A stretch of DNA of 34,680 nt from Neolentinus lepideus HHB14362 ss-1 (taxonomy: Eukaryota > Basidiomycota > Agaricomycetes > Gloeophyllales > Gloeophyllaceae). Under the pieces are notes generated by a model. The model was not told where the DNA came from. It did no database searches and saw only the letters and a list, made by a program, of their open reading frames with translations. Made by a program: the position numbers and the translations under genes. Shown here piece after piece: positions 21,653 through 32,039 of the stretch (position 1 is its first letter; every line of letters begins with the position of its first letter). The DNA lies in contig KV425570.1 of NCBI GenBank assembly GCA_001632425.1, positions 231,849-266,528 of the forward strand, given 5' to 3'.

Positions 21653-21733
21653 AGTCCCCACCGTGATTTGAACACGGGACCCTGCGATAACTTAAGCTGC
21701 AATCGCATGCTATAACCACTTAGCTATGGAGAC
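21653..21733 (-). tRNA. tRNA-Cys (GCA) with a short intron
   Basis: Cloverleaf folds by eye: acceptor GTCTCCA/TGGGGAC, D stem GCTA/TAGC, anticodon stem TGCGA/TCGCA, T arm CCGTG TTCAAAT CACGG. The 15-nt anticodon loop starts TTGCA, giving anticodon GCA followed by about 8 extra bases, the usual place for a nuclear tRNA intron (after position 37). The discriminator base is U73, as expected for tRNA-Cys. A TTTT run follows within 10 bases, fitting a Pol III terminator. Confidence 0.85.
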
Positions 21734-21871
21734 TTACGTCAAATTCTCTCCTAAGCAAGAATATATCTTTACATTTTTAGTTGATCATCGGGACGCGTCA
21801 CGGTCGTGGACTTGGACGCGCGTCGTTCACAACTTGCTTGTGACCAAAGTCCGCTCTGTTATACGGCTGCC

Positions 21872-23552
21872 ATGACTGACGTCGAAATGAAACACGAAGA
21901 CAAGCCTCCGGATACTGAGAAACCAAAGCAGGATCCAAAGCCTATACCGCCATCACCTACCGTCGAGATCAAGTCTAATGTTGCACTCATCGAGCGCGCT
22001 GTTGCAACCCTTGAGCCCAGATTTACTATGCGCGTTCTGAGGACGTTGACAGCCTTGAGGAAACGATTGGATGATGCGGTCCTCCGTGATGCAGTGGAGG
22101 AGGTCTACCCCAAAGGTTCGTGGTAATTACTATTGTCTATACCTTGCGACGTGCGACCCACGCATACTCTTATTAGAATCATCCACCAAGAAGACATTGT
22201 TATCGTGGCTACCTGCTACATCTTCTGCTGATCACTCCATGGATATTGACACGACCCCTACCCCGAGCAAAGCCACTTCTGAACCTGTTCCGGAGTGCGA
22301 GATCTACCTGCGCCTTCTCATCCTTCATCACCTGTTGACATCCCCAAGTACTCATGGGAAGGCTATGGAACTCGCCCAAAATACAGTCTCGAAAATGCAA
22401 GCTTTGAACAGACGTAGCATGGACCCCATAGCGGCGAAGGTTTGGTACGCTGTTGAGCGTACATATGAGCTTGCTGGGGAACTAGCGGATGCTAGACCGT
22501 AAGTTTATTCCTGTCGCGATTACAACTTTGTCCGCTCAACTGCTGCAGCATATTCCTCGCTGCGCAGCGAACATCTGCTCTCCGGCACGACGATGAGACT
22601 CAGGCGTCACTCATCAACCGCCTTCTGCGCAGTTATCTACATTATAGTCTGTACGACCAGGCGGATAAGCTTGTTTCGAAAACCACTTTTCCGGCCTCTG
22701 CATCCAACTCTCAGTTCGCCCGCTATCATTATTACCTCGGGCGTATCAAGGTGGTCCAACTGAACTACACTGCAGCCCACACCAATTTACAGCAGGCAAT
22801 CAGGCGCGCCCCACCAGCGAAGGTTGCCCCAGGATTCTACCAAGCCGTGCACAAACTTTCGGTTGTGGTGGAGCTTCTGATGGGTGACATTCCAGAGCGA
22901 AGTTTGTTCCGACACCCCGTACTAGAGAAAGCCTTGAGTGCATACTACGATATCGTGACGGCAGTGCGCACTGGCTCACTATCCCAGTTCCAAGCCACGT
23001 TGTCCAAACATGCAGCGCTCTTCGAGGCGGACAAAACCTATACACTCATTGGTCGACTACGACAGAACGTTATCAAGACCGGAATTCGGAGGCTGTCTCT
23101 CTCATACTCCCGCATTTCTCTACGCGACATCTGCGTCAAGTTACACCTTGATTCGGAGGAGGACGCGGAGTACATTGTCGGGAAAGCGATCCGTGACGGT
23201 GTGATCGACGGACGTATCGTTCACGAGAAAGGGTGGATGGAATGTGGTGGCCAGAAGGGCGGGTATGGGCCGGAGGTGGCTGAGGTCTTCCAACGGAGAA
23301 TCGGCTATTGTTTGGAGTTGCACAACCAGAGCGTGAAGGTAAGTTTCTGTTCATTTACTCGGTGTAGTCGGTCGTATTAACACCGCTCTTGTTATCTTTC
23401 CACAGGCCATGCGCTATCCTCTCAATGCTCACCGTAAGGAACTGGCGGCTGCTGAGGGCGCACGGGAACGCGAGAAGGAGCTGGCCAAGCAGGTACAAGA
23501 GGGTGGCGGAGATCTGGACGACGATGACGGTCCTTTGGGAGAAGGTTTCTGA
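21872..23552 (+). CDS. RPN3: 26S proteasome regulatory subunit RPN3
   Basis: Four exons: 21872-22115, 22177-22498, 22549-23338, 23406-23552; 1503 nt, 500 aa, the usual size for RPN3/PSMD3. RPN3 is a PCI-domain lid subunit of the 19S regulatory particle. Visible: acidic/polar N-terminus, helical repeats (YLRLLILHHLL, AKVWYAVERTYELAGEL, INRLLRSYLHYSLYDQADKL, FARYHYYLGRIK), the PCI winged helix (TLIGRLRQNVIKTGIRRLSL, SYSRISLRDICVKL, AEYIVGKAIRDGVIDG) and a Glu/Asp-rich tail ending GPLGEGF. Introns are 50-67 bp with normal GT-AG ends. The first ATG with family-like sequence is at 21872. Intact, single-copy housekeeping gene. Confidence 0.95.
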
Positions 23553-23583
23553 TCGATAAACTTGTCATGAATGCTACGTGTGA

Positions 23584-23880
23584 TCAACACTCGATTTTAC
23601 AGACAGACGTTGATTCCACTCTGGAATACCCAAGTGAACGACGCGGACGTAGAGAGCGCATCCTCCCGTCTCTGCTTTCCGGTCCCTTGAATTGCGACCC
23701 ATTGATAAGAGTTCCATAGACCGTGATCAAGGTAGTCCCGTCGGAATCTATGCTCAAGGTAGTCGCCCCGTTAACGAGTGCGCCACTTGTCTGGCACGCG
23801 GATTGGACCTTTCCAGTGCTATCGTATGACAGGCACAATACTAATAGTCTTCTAGCCGCCCCAGAAATCCTTTGATTCAT
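23584..23880 (-). CDS. Hypothetical 98 aa open frame
   Basis: Single open frame from ATG at 23880. The middle part (LSIDSDGTTLITVYGTLING) alternates polar and hydrophobic residues like beta strands and has a Cys on either side of QSACQTSG, but no family is recognised, and no signal peptide is convincing. It lies in the convergent space between RPN3 and the PHD gene. It may be part of a small gene or chance. Confidence 0.25.
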   Translation of the reverse strand: MNQRISGAARRLLVLCLSYDSTGKVQSACQTSGALVNGATTLSIDSDGTTLITVYGTLINGSQFKGPESRDGRMRSLRPRRSLGYSRVESTSVCKIEC

Positions 23881-24071
23881 GGGTTACGGTTATTCCTACT
23901 GTACAGTGTCAAGATTGCTCACACCATATGTCGGGTCACATCTGCACTAATTGCCATACAACATGTTATGCTCAGCACCTTCGAAGAACACTCGGCAGGG
24001 CAGTGCATTTTACATTGGTCGTGAGTAGCATAATACAATCGTAAGTAGTTTAAGGAAGACTGTAGGCTAAT

Positions 24072-26589
24072 TCACGGCATCCATCCGCCGTCAACAGCCT
24101 CCTTCAGCAGTACAGCCTGTTGAGTCCGAAGAGACAGTTTTTGCCGCCGGGCAGCATTTTCAAACTCTTCGATGAGATTGCCTGCATCTCCAATGTCTTC
24201 GTCCGTGGACCAGGTGGCGTCTTTCACATGGTAACTGAGCAAGCAGAAAAGGTCAGACTCTTACTCAAGGGGAAAGGCGGATATAAGACTAACCCATCCC
24301 ACTTGATGAGCCAAAGGTGACCACTGCTCTCAAGTCGTGGTCTCCTTCCAATAATCCGCTCAACAAAGAACTCGTCATCATTGGTATCGGTTTGACCGCA
24401 ATCAGACCTCCCACAGTTGTGGGGCTGATGGGCATCGTTTGTGCCTCGTCGCCAGAGACCTAAAACAAATTTAGCATATCATATCTGTGACAATGTCCCC
24501 TAGCTTACGTTGTTGCACTGGGACACCGGCGCAAGGCGGACACAAGAACAACCCAACAGGTTGCAAGCGTGGATCACCTTTTTCTATGCCGACGCAACCA
24601 TAATGGTAGAACACATCGCAGCTATCAGATAGACGAACGTTAGCACGGTCTTGAACCACCCCAACTTGCGACGCGTACTTATCGCATTGAACAAACTACC
24701 AAAAAATCAGCATTTTCACTTATCACTGACGAAGCATCACATACCTTGCGATGGAAATCTTTATCGTCACTCACAATAGGAGGCCATCCTTGATTACACC
24801 AAACCTGACTCGGATCTTCTTTCAAATGATTATTATCAAACCTTGTCGCCGATTTTGCCAGACTCTTGCGTCGCTTCGAGGGGCCTTGTATATCCCCATT
24901 CTTTCCTCTGCGCTTCTTTCTCTGTGAGGTGTCCTGTCCCTTTCGTTGCTTGCCTGTGCTACCCTGAGGACGATCCCATCTGTCTTTCTGATCCTTCGAG
25001 GGACCAGCGCTAGTAACACCATCATATTCGTCTTCCTGGCTGTCGGCAAGGCTGCTAAGTGAAGAAAGTGGGGACAAACTTCTTGCAGGTGACTGGTTAT
25101 CACCGAAAAAGAACGGTGACGTGGTTCTGGAAGGAATGACGCCTCCTTCGTCAGGGGACGTGATATGCGTGATGGCTGGAGACGGTAAGAAACGGAAGCC
25201 GTCATGAGTTGGCAGAGGACCCTCCTCGCACTTTGGTGAGAATAGCGGAGTTAGTCGTCCGTTTTCTAACTCAAGGTTGAGACTGGGATTGTCATGTCGG
25301 AAGGTCTCGAGGGATTCCTCGTCGTCCACTGTAAGTTTACCGGAAGTAGTCGTCCGAGGGGTGCTCCCTACTTCATCGCAAAGGACTTAGAATAGTGGCT
25401 GTATCACAAGGAAGAGGAGCCACAAACCTGCAGTCAGGCTCACAGAGTCTGGGGGGGTGCCACTTTCAGACCAGCTGAAAGTTATCAAAGACTCTGGACT
25501 GGGGGATGACGGCTGATCAGAGAATCGAGAATGCAGGGTTTCAAGATAGCTTCGGCTAATCACTTCGGTGCGAAATACTTGCAGACGGTACTTTAAAATA
25601 AGCTCCATGAACATAGACAATACAAAGACCTAAGCTTACTTGGCTCGTTATCAAAAGACTTCAAATGTAGTTCAGCCGCGAACTGGTCCAGAATTTTGCG
25701 ATTATTCATGGGGGACACCTCATGAGACGGGAACAATGATGGATTGTCTTCACCTGCAACCGGAAATTTTCAATTAGCACAGTTATTGATGCATACAAGA
25801 AACCAAATATAATTATTACCTGCAACAGCTGTGGTACAACGAGAGAGCTGGGACAGCTCCGGCGGGGTTTCTTCCTCTTCTGTCTGCGCCATTCCGTCAA
25901 CTTTGGAGGGAAGTTCACCGTACGGCACATGGGGACTTGTTCCAATTTCGTGTCGAACAACAGACCGAGACGGCACTACAGGACAGCCGTTATATAAGGT
26001 GCGAAAGACATGAATGGTAAGTATGCTTACGGAACGCTTCTGGGTCTCGAACGCGCTCTGCCACCTCTTGCACGTCCATCTCTAGGCCCGCCAATCTAGC
26101 CGAGATGGATTCCCCAGAATTGGCAGAAACCTCGCTTTTCCCCACATCCCTCCGCAATGCTTCCATCTCATCCGACATCATCTTCATTTTCGCATGCTGA
26201 GCTTCGTGCGACTGTTGTATGGTCTTCAAGATCAGGTCCGTGCGCTCTCTAGCCTCATCATTACACCGTGCTAGCATTCGCCCTACATCGTCAACCTGCG
26301 ACTCTAGTTTCTGGAATTTACCCATCGTCCGGGTGTGGTGGGCAGACAGGGGCGTGTACATGGCAAGATTGCTTGCCTGGACGAGTTTTTCCATGTCTGT
26401 ATGGACAGGCACATTTTGGGTGGACACCAGTGGACCGACAATGTGCTCGTATTCCCCCGTCGTTGGGACTTGTGCCTGAGAGCTACTCTGTATGTCCTGA
26501 GGAGCTTCCACGATTGAGGCTATATTGATGTCGTTCTGGATTAATGCTGTCCAGTCCGGGCCTGTGTAAGGCTGATGTTGGTTAGCCAT
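24072..26589 (-). CDS. PHD-finger and chromodomain protein
   Basis: Nine exons (minus strand): 26589-26031, 25975-25820, 25753-25640, 25577-25428, 25328-24745, 24695-24679, 24621-24509, 24459-24294, 24234-24072; 2022 nt, 673 aa. Layout: an N-terminal half with a coiled coil (about residues 95-185), a long polar, Ser-rich and Lys/Arg-rich linker with likely nuclear signals (KKRRGKN, SKRRKS), a PHD finger at about 503-557 (VQCDNCDVFYHYGCVGI and FLCPPC; C525, C528, H533, C536, C554, C557 seen), and a C-terminal chromodomain at about 593-655 (EFFVERIIGR, LWLIKWDGYHVKDATW, NLIEEFENAA). By family it should read histone-tail marks, methyl-lysine in particular, in chromatin. Odd points: only one Cys (C504) of the first PHD zinc pair is obvious, and the core Cys pair is carried by a 17-nt exon. 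Convergent with RPN3. Confidence 0.85.
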
Positions 26590-26988
26590 TTAGAATCAAG
26601 TGTTCGTCCTGAATCTGGGATCCGAAGGATTTGTATGTCGCTGGAGGAACTGCTATTGAGGTTTTTGAGGGGGGCAATGATGCCTGTATATATTCAAGGA
26701 CAAACAGACACACACAACGCGCTCGACGCGACCCTCATTTAATTGATTGATCGCCGTGACGCGACGCGCGAAAGCGCGTCCATTGATCGGCACGAGCGTT
26801 TATAGTCCGTCTATATGAAGCACTCGATTAGCAATATACATTGTATTCATTGTATACGTCCTAGTAAAGAGCACTAGACAGCAAATTTAGATATTCGAGC
26901 AACAGATTGTGCATACCACAGATAATTAGGCAATTAGTAGCTGTACCATGTGCCGTCATTCCTTGCAACCCAGAAGAAAATCGAGCAC
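26590..26988. promoter_or_regulatory. Promoter region of the PHD/chromodomain gene
   Basis: Spacer between this gene's start and the end of the RING gene. At 26763-26780 a GACGCG/CGCGTC inverted repeat flanks CGCGAAA; see the separate entry. A further GCGCTCGACGCGACC stretch lies at about 26718-26732. Confidence 0.4.
26763..26780 (-). promoter_or_regulatory. SCB/E2F-like element in an inverted repeat
   Basis: GCGCGAAA at 26766-26773 fits both the yeast Swi4 box (CRCGAAA) and, in reverse, an E2F-type TTTCGCGC. It is framed by GACGCG and CGCGTC, 174-191 bp upstream of the start at 26589. Known use is G1/S control in other eukaryotes; activity here is inference. Confidence 0.35.
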
Positions 26989-28810
26989 CTATGGCTTGAA
27001 TATCCTCAGAAGCCTCGCCTCGGTGACAATGCGTGTCCTGCACAGCGGGCACTCCCGTGTCGAGGACATGATATGATCTGCACATGCCCTACACATCGCA
27101 AGGTGTCTACAGAGAGCTTATCAGCTACTGCGAAGTGAGGAAAACGGATGCGCATACCCGCAGTCGACAATCGCAATATTGGCCTCCTCATCCTGACATA
27201 TCACACAAAGGCCCGTCCGCTCGAGCGCCGCCGCCATGGCCTGGGCCTTGGGAGGCAGCGGCTTCGGCTTCTCATCTTCTCCTGCGTCCTGCATCTCCAC
27301 ATCCTCATCATGCACTTGCTGCTCCTTCTCATGCTTCTCCCTCTCCTCCTGCTCCTGCTTTATTCGCATCTCCTCCCTCAGCGCCTGCTGATGCGCCTGG
27401 TATTCCTCCTCTTCTCGCCGCTCCTCCTCCCTCTTGCGCTCGCGCTCTCGTTTCTCCTGGTCAATCAAGTTCATCACCTGTATGTACGATTTCAGACTTC
27501 TTTACCGGCGCGAGATCATAGCAGAAACCCACCTTGAATACAAGCTCTGTCTTCTCCAACACCTGCCGTGCGGGGACGTGGTTATGGAATAATATGTCTT
27601 TCAACACATGTACACTCAGTCTGGTCACCTCGTCTTCGTTCATTTCCAACAGCTCGTCCAGAGTCGGTATTGGCTCATGCGCTGACGAAGGCCGGGGCGG
27701 CGGTTGTGGCGGTGAGGGGCCGTTCCTTGGCACGTGCGAGGACTGGGGTGGCTGCGAGGGCGGTGGAGGATGTGGAGGGTATCCATATCCAGGCTGAGGC
27801 ATGTACGATGGATTATTATAACCGTTAGGAACGTAAGCTCCCGCACCATGCGGGGACTGCGCGTACGCAGAGGGTCCTCCAGGGTATGAAGGGTATCGGT
27901 GCTCCTGTGGTTGGTTCCGGTATGATGGAGCAGCTTGGGGACGCTGTTGCTGCTGACGCTGCTGTCTCTGGTAGTTCGGGTCGAGATCAGGGCGGGGAAA
28001 GTCGCCATGCGATCTTGAGCGAGTTCGGTGCGGCTGAGAGCGAGGTGATGGCGGTGGGGGGTTGGAAGATCGAGAATAGGAATGAGAAGAGTCGCGATCA
28101 CCGAATGTACGTGAGAAGAAGCTACGCGGTGTGTTACCGGTAGATGATGCGGATGAAAACGAAGTCCTAGAAAAGACGGGCACAGAATACTTGCGGTAGT
28201 ACTGCTCTTTGTCAGGCAAGAGGCAGCCATTAGGACCCTGGGTAAGCGGGTAGTCAGAAGGGAAGCTTGCACTGTAGCATGTCTATTTTTACCCGAGAAT
28301 TAATGATAACATCGATCAGGTCATCCTTCTCTACAGCACCATTGATCGTTAGGTTGTAAGCGTTAATATATTTCTTCAGTTTCGCCATTGGTAACGAACG
28401 GAGCTTGGACCTCCCGGACGCAGTAACTAATGAATTCCCACGGTTGATTCGTGAACATCATGTCGATGAGTGAGACGTACTTTGCAAAAGCTCTATACAA
28501 TAGGCACAAACTGGCATGGCATCGTAACCGGAGATGGTTCCACGTTCGCGTCGAGGCATGAGTGCCTGGTAGTCGGTACACGAGTGACAATACAAGTACC
28601 CTAGATCACAAGTAATACCAGCGGTCGAATCGATTCAATAATCAGCTCACTAAGAAATCGGAGAGGTTGTATAGACATACCGCAGTGATTACACTTCCTC
28701 GACCTCGTGAACAGACCGAATTCTTTGCCACATTTCCTGCAGGTAGTAATGTCTCCAACGCTCGGCTCGACGGGTGGCAATCCGCTCAGCAAAGGCATTC
28801 CTTCTGCCAT
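26989..28810 (-). CDS. FYVE-like and RING E3 ubiquitin ligase (RFFL/RNF34-like)
   Basis: Six exons (minus strand): 28810-28681, 28600-28481, 28426-28293, 28237-27533, 27477-27158, 27106-26989; 1527 nt, 508 aa. N-terminal FYVE-like zinc finger with eight Cys ligands (CRKCGKEF, SRKCNHCG, YCHSC, VCAYC); it lacks the basic HHC patch that lets true FYVE domains bind PI3P. Two SAP-like helical segments follow (SKLRSLPMAKLKKYINAY; SVHVLKDILFHNHVPARQVL), separated by a Pro/Gln/Ser-rich disordered region. Then comes a Glu/Arg-rich coiled coil and a C-terminal RING (LCVICQDEEANIAIVDCGHL, MCRACADHI, ECPLC). This order matches animal rififylin/RNF34 (CARP) ligases, so E2-dependent ubiquitin transfer at endosomal or cytoplasmic sites is expected; substrates unknown. 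Divergent from SEC20. Confidence 0.88.
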
Positions 28811-29296
28811 GTCGGCTCGCCCTCAAGTGTGTGGTCAAGGAAGGTCTGAGGCAAAGGAGCTCGTATACAGCAAGTACTCCGACCAGCTGCCCGCACGAGT
28901 ACAGTGGCCGGCTGGCTTTGTCAGCGATCGAAGAAGCCTCTAGAATCGGACAAGATTAGATCTTGGTAAGTATGAATGTAGACTCGGGTATAGTCTCCTA
29001 TACCAACCCAATCGGGAGTGACATCGGAGTATGAAATCATATATACTGCCCAGGTAGATGGGAATAGCATATGCATCGTCGGAGAGGTAAACATTACCCC
29101 TATGCTTTTTTATTTCATAGCAAATGTTTAAAACCACTTCTCACTCAATAAAACGCCACTGAATATTCTGGTTTCTAGCTCAGTATTTTTTGTCGGAAGC
29201 AGAATCTCATAGGTCCGACTTACCATTCCAAGCATCTCAGCGACATCCCGAAGGTATTGCACGTGTCTGCCTGTCACCAGTACTCCAGCTTTGAAA
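28811..29296. promoter_or_regulatory. Shared divergent promoter region (486 bp)
   Basis: Between the starts of the FYVE-like/RING gene (-) and SEC20 (+). No clear paired TATA boxes seen. Short open frames here have no coding character. Confidence 0.4.
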
Positions 29297-30587
29297 ATGC
29301 CTCCTCTACCGACGACATTGAACAAGGAAGCTCAAGTCTTGATACAGTCCATAGAACGAAGACGAAAGGATATTCAGGATACACAGATACCTCGTTTTCA
29401 AGGATGTAAGGGACCGTTGTCTGTGCAGCAAGCGTATTCGGCGAGTTTAAGGGAAGATATTGACTACCTAGTTCGTCAAGTGGAGGTCAGTCAAGTTGTA
29501 TAAATGTCTTCATATGAACTAGGACTGATGAAGCAGTGTGATTCAGGAACTGGAGTTGATGGTGGAAGAGCAGCGAAGCGAAAGAGACCGTAGGGAGCTG
29601 GGCCGGGTTGTGCAGGACTTTCTTGATGAAATAGGCACGTCAGTACCCTAGCGTGTTTTCCCCTTTTACCAGAAGTATTTATGGTCACATGAACAGTATA
29701 CGGAAGTCAGCCAGAGCAGCTGTACTTGTTTCCAAGCGTGCAGTGGACTCCCAGAGTGCATCTAATCGAGACGAACTTTTACGCACATCTACGACACGCA
29801 ATCAGGCAAAGGAAGCAGAAGAGAAGGGGACGTAAGTACAGCATGAATACGGTTTTTGCCGTCCTGCTTATATTCACGACAGGGGCGACGCTCTTATGAA
29901 AGCAAACGCCGACGTTACAGCCGCTTTACGGCGAACAATCGGACTGATGCAGACAGAATTAGAGAAGTCCGTGCTCTCCACCCAGATGCTCGGTGAGTGC
30001 AATACCAGGTGCGTCGCTCCCTTTACCTGATCCCGCGTCTTTCCTTCGCAGAACAATCCTCGGCGACCCTGCGCTCGACCTCCACCGCCTACGACACCAT
30101 GAACATGGTTCTGGGGGCATCCAAACAACTTGTGACTGCGCTGGAGAAATCCGATTGGCTCGACCGCCTCCTCATCATATCTGCGCTTGTCTTCTTCTTC
30201 CTTGTGGTCGCGCTGATACTCAAGGCGAGGATCGTCGACCGGAGTCTAAGGATTGCTTTCTTCTGGACGCGTTTCATTCCTCGCTCGAACGCGAGTAAGC
30301 AGCTAGCGGAGAAGGACTTGGAAGCTGCCACTGCACTGACGGCGGCACTGTCGACATTGTCAAGTGCGGCTGCAAGCACATTATCAAGCGCTGTAACGTC
30401 TGCAGCATCTCTTCGGGTTCCGGAACCAGTTTCTTCAGAACCCCCGCTGGCATCTGTATCGAATTCGGATATTTCATCGTCAGAGCAGCTACTAGAATCG
30501 ACATATCTTCCACCAGACTTCACTCCCATATCTACGCCTGTCTCCAGTACCTCGGACTCCGACTTTAGCGCCCACGATGAACTATAA
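29297..30587 (+). CDS. SEC20: SNARE protein Sec20 (BNIP1 family)
   Basis: Five exons: 29297-29485, 29547-29638, 29697-29831, 29883-29992, 30052-30587; 1062 nt, 353 aa. Sec20 is the Qb-SNARE on ER membranes that works with Ufe1, Use1 and Sec22 to fuse COPI vesicles arriving from the Golgi. Visible: helical N-terminus (IQSIERRRKDIQDTQIPRF), Sec20 domain (ELLRTSTTRNQAKEAEEKG, VTAALRRTIGLMQTELEKS, STQMLEQSSATLRSTSTAYD), then a membrane span (RLLIISALVFFFLVVALIL) and a long Ser-rich luminal tail. The protein ends in HDEL, the ER retrieval signal also found on yeast Sec20p. Metazoan BNIP1 lacks this tail. First ATG in frame chosen; the preceding TTG codon in frame is not used. Confidence 0.92.
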
Positions 30588-30730
30588 TTGTTTGTATCAC
30601 CTACTTCGGAATATAACATATTTACGGTTCTATCAACGGAAAACTTATGCGTCTCACCACTTCGCCCTTAACATCATGAACATGTTCTGGATAAGATAGT
30701 TCTATCAGGGCAATGCACAGTCCCTCTCCC

Positions 30731-30781
30731 ATTGGTCAGTCTACACACTTCGGAGGGATTATTGACAGGCCGGATATAAAG
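30731..30781 (+). promoter_or_regulatory. CCAAT and TATA boxes before the dehydrogenase remnant
   Basis: ATTGG (CCAAT reversed) at 30731-30735 and TATAAAG at 30775-30781, with ATG at 30797. The promoter looks intact though the gene behind it is not. Confidence 0.4.
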
Positions 30782-30796
30782 TCTAAGGTGTGAACC

Positions 30797-31640
30797 ATGT
30801 CATTTCCCAGATTACTGCTACTATCAAACGAGCGTCATGGTAAGTTCAATCCCGTCACAGACATCCTACAGCTGCACGGAAACGTCGCGATCATCACTGG
30901 AGGCAAGTGGGTTCGTCTCTCGCTTTTTCAGTATTCTTCTCGTACTGTTCTAGTCACATCCATCTTGCCACGCAGCCGGGGTATGGGATTTCGTATGGCA
31001 CAGCAGCTAGCGTATCTCGGTGGGAAGGCACACATGGCTGCGTGGCAGCAAAGGATGCTATGGCGGCATTTTCCTCTGCTTTCTCAATCTTCAAGCTCCC
31101 CCGGCCAGACGTTCGAGTAATCACGGATTGTATACCTATGTCCCGCCTTCACCTTCGGGAAATCGGCGTGACTAAGAATAACGGTATAGGTTTTCCTTTG
31201 ATCCATGGTCAAGCTCCTGGCGGCGGAATCGTAGATCGATAGCAAAAGCACGGCTGTCGCGAGATACAATACATTGATGTAAGCCAACTGACTACCGGAG
31301 TCCTCTGGCTCAGCGCTCAATACTTATCCAAATCGTTACAAGCTGGCGAACATCCTCTTCGATAAAGAGCTGCACAAAAGCTTGGGCATGGAACCCTTTC
31401 CGTTTCCTTACATCCTGGAGGTACCCCTCTTGCGCTGGGGTGTCCTGAACGTCCTCCATGTCTCCACTGCGTGGTACAGGGTCGACCGCACTGTTTATTG
31501 ATACAGCTCAGACTGTCAGAGAACGCGCGAGAAAGTTTGCTGGCGCGTATCTCGTGCCTCGCTACAGCCCAGCCACCGTGCGTTGGAGATGAGATTTGCG
31601 AGGAAGTTGTGGCAGTATAGCGAGGAGCTGACTTGGGGAT
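30797..31640 (+). pseudogene. Short-chain dehydrogenase/reductase remnant
   Basis: Pieces of one SDR protein are found in order, but in different frames: the first strand and NAD(P)-binding turn (LQLHGNVAIITGG, near 30867-30903), the following helix (GMGFRMAQQLAYLGGKA, near 30982-31035), the region after the catalytic site (YKLANILFDKELHKSLG, near 31334-31385), and the C-terminal end (KFAGAYLVPRYSPATVRW then ARKLWQYSEEL, 31533-31632), with a stop and frame change between the last two. The Tyr of the YxxxK catalytic motif is not found four residues before the Lys; the text reads NRYKLAN. The central part of the fold, with the NAG and catalytic Ser strands, is missing. The family is NAD(P)-dependent oxidoreductases of the retinol dehydrogenase type. 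A break by mutation is likelier than hidden introns. Confidence 0.75.
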
Positions 31641-31644
31641 TTTG

Positions 31645-32039
31645 TCAAGTTCATAAACTGAGGGTCATATGTTACTTTTCCTCTATTTCTTTTTACTCCT
31701 CTGTCCCATGGGAATGGCACTACGTCGTTTCTTGCGCCTTCCACACTCCGTCTTGTTCCGCCGCTCAACGCCACAAACCTTGTTCCCCTTTTGGACAGAT
31801 GACTGCTATATTGGGATATGTGCACGTGGACAGCGTCGGCTTCGACTTAAGCGACGCGACTAATGATCCCGTCTCTCAGCTCTTCGCATTCTAGACAAAC
31901 TACTACCATCACCCCCGACCCAGCGCTCCCCCATCTCGCGACGCCCCCTACATTGCGCACCCTTTCTTGACTATATCAACCACCCACATAACTACCTATC
32001 CCTACGCGTCGCGTCCAGTCGCGTCGACGCCACACGACC
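31645..32039. other. Intergenic; promoter of the next gene
   Basis: No gene. The last 130 bp are C/T-rich, with TATATCAA near 31972 and an ACGCGT box at 32004-32009 just upstream of the next ATG, typical of a fungal housekeeping 5' UTR. Confidence 0.45.

Noticed and set aside
27084..27537. Leu-rich and Pro-rich open frames on the plus strand
   Set aside because: They are antisense images of the Glu/Arg-rich coiled coil of the RING ligase.
30089..30619. 176 aa open frame on the minus strand
   Set aside because: Antisense to the last SEC20 exon; low-complexity Ser/Ala.
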